From Desulfurivibrio dismutans (lineage in GTDB: Bacteria > Desulfobacterota > Desulfobulbia > Desulfobulbales > Desulfurivibrionaceae), in contig NZ_JARGDQ010000001.1 in the NCBI RefSeq assembly GCF_029210385.1, positions 248,001 to 312,000 on the forward strand: DNA of 64,000 bases, in the 5' to 3' direction. Positions 61,996 to 64,000 of this stretch are shown piece by piece (positions within the stretch are counted from its first letter, which is position 1; each line of letters starts with the position of its first letter). The notes beneath the pieces are model-generated. The model worked only from the letters and a program-made list of their open reading frames with translations, was not told the DNA's origin and did not search any database. Position numbers and translations under genes: made by a program.

Positions 61996-64000
61996 TTAAA
62001 AGACGCCGCCGATGCTGAAATCCCAGACGTTGCGGCGTTCATCGGGCTCGGGATCAAGATTGTAGCCCCATTCCAAGCGCAGCGGCCCCAGAGGGGAGAG
62101 CCAGCGGAAGCCGAAACCGACACTGGACTTGAGGTCGTGGACATCCCAGCCCTGGTATTTGGTGTAGACATTGCCGACATCGTAGAAAATCAGCCCTTTC
62201 AAATTGATGTCGCGGACAATGGGGAATATCCATTCCGAGTTCATGTACCACATCATCTCGCCGCCGATCCGGTCGTCGTTGTCCGGGTCGGGATCCCGGG
62301 GGCTGATGGTGGCGGTTTCAAAGCCGCGCATGGTGCGCAGGCCGCCGAGGAAGAATTTTTCATAAATCGGCAGCCGGTCGGTTTCGTTTTCCTTGATATA
62401 GCCGGCGGCACCCTTAAGCCGGAAGGTAGTGTCGTTGAGCCAGTTATTGCGGCTTTCCCGCAGCAGGGGGATGCCTTCCCAGGGGAAGAACTTGGTGCTG
62501 GAGGCCTCCACCCTGGTAAAGGCGGTGTCGCCGCCCAGCCAGCCGCCGGCATGCTTCAGGCCGATGTCGTGGAAAGAGCCCCGGGTGGGGTCCAGCCGGT
62601 TGTCCCGGGTGTCGCGGTTGAACCCCAGGCGCACGTAGCGGTTGCGTTTCAAGTCCATGGAGTCGATGATCCAGCTGGAGGCGGTGTCTCGGACGTCGGT
62701 GAGTTTGTTGGACTCATGGCCGTAACCCCAGTAGGCCCGCCAGTGTTCCCATATCGGGTAACCAAAGCGCACTGCGCCGCCGGTGGATTCCTTGGTGTAA
62801 TCGATGTACTCCCGGCGCCAGTTGTAGAGGTCGATGCCGAACAGCAGCCGGGTGTCGTAAAGCCGGGGATCAGTGAAACTGAGGTTATAATGGGTTGCCT
62901 TGGAGCTGATGTCGGCCTGCAGGGCCAGGCGCTGTCCTTTGCCCCGGAAGTTTTCCTGGCTGATCTGGCCCATGAACATCAACTGATCCATGGAACTGTA
63001 GCCGGCCCCGATACTGAAGGTGCCGGTGGGTTTTTCCTTGACCTCGATCTCGATATCCATCAGGTCGTCGCGCATCAACGCCGGTTCGGGCTGGATGTTG
63101 ACTTCCTCGAAAAAGTCGAGCCGCTGCAGTCGTTCCATGCTGCGGCGGATGGCCCCGGTGTCCATGATATCGCCTTCCCGCACCTGCATCTCACGGCGGA
63201 TGACGTTGTCCCGGGTGCGGGTGTTGCCGCGGATAACGATGCGGTTGATGTGGACCAGGGTGTTTTTTTGCAGGTTGATGGTGATGTCCATCTGCCGCCG
63301 GTCGTCGTCGCGGCTGACGATGGGCTCGACGTCGGCAAAGGCGTAGCCTTCCTCGGCGTAACGGTCGCTTAGGCGGGTGAGATCGGCCCGCAGGACATCG
63401 CGGCTGAAATATTCCTGCCGGGGCAGTTGCAGCAGTTGCTGCAGTTCCTCTTGCGCGGTGATAAACTCCCCGCTTAGCTTGACCTCACCCACCCGGTAGC
63501 GTTCTCCTTCCTCGATATGGAAGTTGATGATAAAGCGCTTGCCGACCTGCTCCACCTCGGGCTCTCCCACCCGGGCATCGATGAAGCCTTGATTATGGTA
63601 AAAGGCGGCGATTCGAGCCCGGTCCTGTTCCAGCATATCCGGCTGCAGGCGGCCCGAACCGGTCAGCCATGAGAACAGCCCACGTTTTTTGGTGTTCATC
63701 ACCTTACGCAGAGGGCGCGGGCGAAAACTGTCGTTGCCGGTGAAGTTGACCCGGCGGATATAAACCCGATCACCCTCCTCTATCTCAAACCGGACATCAA
63801 CCCGGTTATCATCGACTTCGTCAATCTCGGGGCTAACCTGGGAGTTGTGGTAGCCTTTTTCCTTGTACAGTTGGCGAATGCTCTCCGCCGCTTCCTGGAT
63901 CAGGCTGGTGTTGACGATGGTGTTTGGTACCACGGTGATGTTTTCCCGGATTTCCCGGTCTCGGAGCCGGTCGTTGCCGTTGATGATCACCTGGTCGATC
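61996..64000 (-). CDS. bamA: Outer-membrane protein assembly factor BamA, 5' end outside window
   Basis: Central barrel of the BAM complex. The visible 668 codons run open to the window edge, so the signal peptide and first POTRA domain(s) are missing. Several POTRA domains are seen (e.g. VYIRRVNFTGNDSFRPRPLRKVM, INRIVIRGNTRTRDNVIRREM) and the 16-strand barrel begins near TGTFSIGAGYSSMDQ. NRYVRLGFNRDTRDNRLDPTRG and LRTMRGFE, the latter near the conserved RGF of the L6 loop, are present; the C-terminus FSIGGVF ends in the expected phenylalanine. It is the most upstream visible gene of the mfd-surA-rodZ-recO run. Confidence 0.96.
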   Translation of the reverse strand, partial: IDQVIINGNDRLRDREIRENITVVPNTIVNTSLIQEAAESIRQLYKEKGYHNSQVSPEIDEVDDNRVDVRFEIEEGDRVYIRRVNFTGNDSFRPRPLRKVMNTKKRGLFSWLTGSGRLQPDMLEQDRARIAAFYHNQGFIDARVGEPEVEQVGKRFIINFHIEEGERYRVGEVKLSGEFITAQEELQQLLQLPRQEYFSRDVLRADLTRLSDRYAEEGYAFADVEPIVSRDDDRRQMDITINLQKNTLVHINRIVIRGNTRTRDNVIRREMQVREGDIMDTGAIRRSMERLQRLDFFEEVNIQPEPALMRDDLMDIEIEVKEKPTGTFSIGAGYSSMDQLMFMGQISQENFRGKGQRLALQADISSKATHYNLSFTDPRLYDTRLLFGIDLYNWRREYIDYTKESTGGAVRFGYPIWEHWRAYWGYGHESNKLTDVRDTASSWIIDSMDLKRNRYVRLGFNRDTRDNRLDPTRGSFHDIGLKHAGGWLGGDTAFTRVEASSTKFFPWEGIPLLRESRNNWLNDTTFRLKGAAGYIKENETDRLPIYEKFFLGGLRTMRGFETATISPRDPDPDNDDRIGGEMMWYMNSEWIFPIVRDINLKGLIFYDVGNVYTKYQGWDVHDLKSSVGFGFRWLSPLGPLRLEWGYNLDPEPDERRNVWDFSIGGVF

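Overview
The window reads as chromosome of a GC-rich, Gram-negative sulfur/sulfate-metabolising deltaproteobacterium, probably of the Desulfobulbales. The evidence is LPS genes (kdsA, kdsC, lptC), bamA, a multiheme-style membrane cytochrome, hemerythrin, many two-component proteins and recurrent intergenic palindromes. The sucrose gene set would fit a salt-tolerant member, for example Desulfurivibrio-like, but the genus is an inference and not shown by the sequence. No rRNA, tRNA, CRISPR array, prophage or complete insertion sequence was seen.

Layout. 1-8.5 kb: 5' part of lepA (minus strand), rpoH, a DegT/DnrJ-type aminotransferase overlapping a giant TPR/outer-membrane-barrel protein, and greA. 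8.6-20.4 kb: a TetR regulator, purD, tsaC, an Hpt / HDOD / hybrid-kinase signalling set, convergent tsaE with a small diheme cytochrome and a geranylgeranyl-reductase-like flavoprotein, an M23 peptidase and mutL. 20.4-27.2 kb: a sucrose operon (sucrose-phosphate synthase fused to its phosphatase, sucrose synthase, PfkB fructokinase) followed by purC. 27.5-34.0 kb: a large hybrid histidine kinase (frameshifted in its third receiver region), CheR, CheB and a REC-GGDEF diguanylate cyclase, without any chemoreceptor, CheA or CheW. 34-40.3 kb: cbpA/dnaJ-like gene, rlpA, then pyrG-kdsA-kdsC-lptC. 40.3-46.8 kb (minus): OmpR-type regulator, a heme-binding-motif sensor kinase and a 1303-residue SNF2 helicase. 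47-55.6 kb: a probable IS66-type MITE, hemerythrin, two genes of unknown function, folE2, cca/pcnB-like gene, glycogen phosphorylase and an iron-sulfur flavoprotein. 55.6-64 kb (minus): a bamA-mfd-surA-rodZ-recO run of envelope and repair genes.

How it fits together. Sucrose synthesis and cleavage plus glycogen phosphorylase suggest carbohydrate storage or osmoprotection. kdsA/kdsC/lptC and bamA/surA are envelope biogenesis. Two independent phosphorelay clusters and a c-di-GMP enzyme form the signalling content.

The least ordinary content is between the genes. A family of roughly 100-130 bp elements (clear members at 26.2, 27.3, 32.9 and 36.1 kb, with related pieces at 2.3 and 8.0 kb) shares internal blocks and ends in a TTTTTGCGAGG(T/C)CATCAA-like arm, always pointing at a plus-strand gene. 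There are also a 134 bp element with exact 8 bp target duplications, a run of five hairpins, a ~108 bp near-perfect stem-loop, and a possible palindromic insertion inside mutL.
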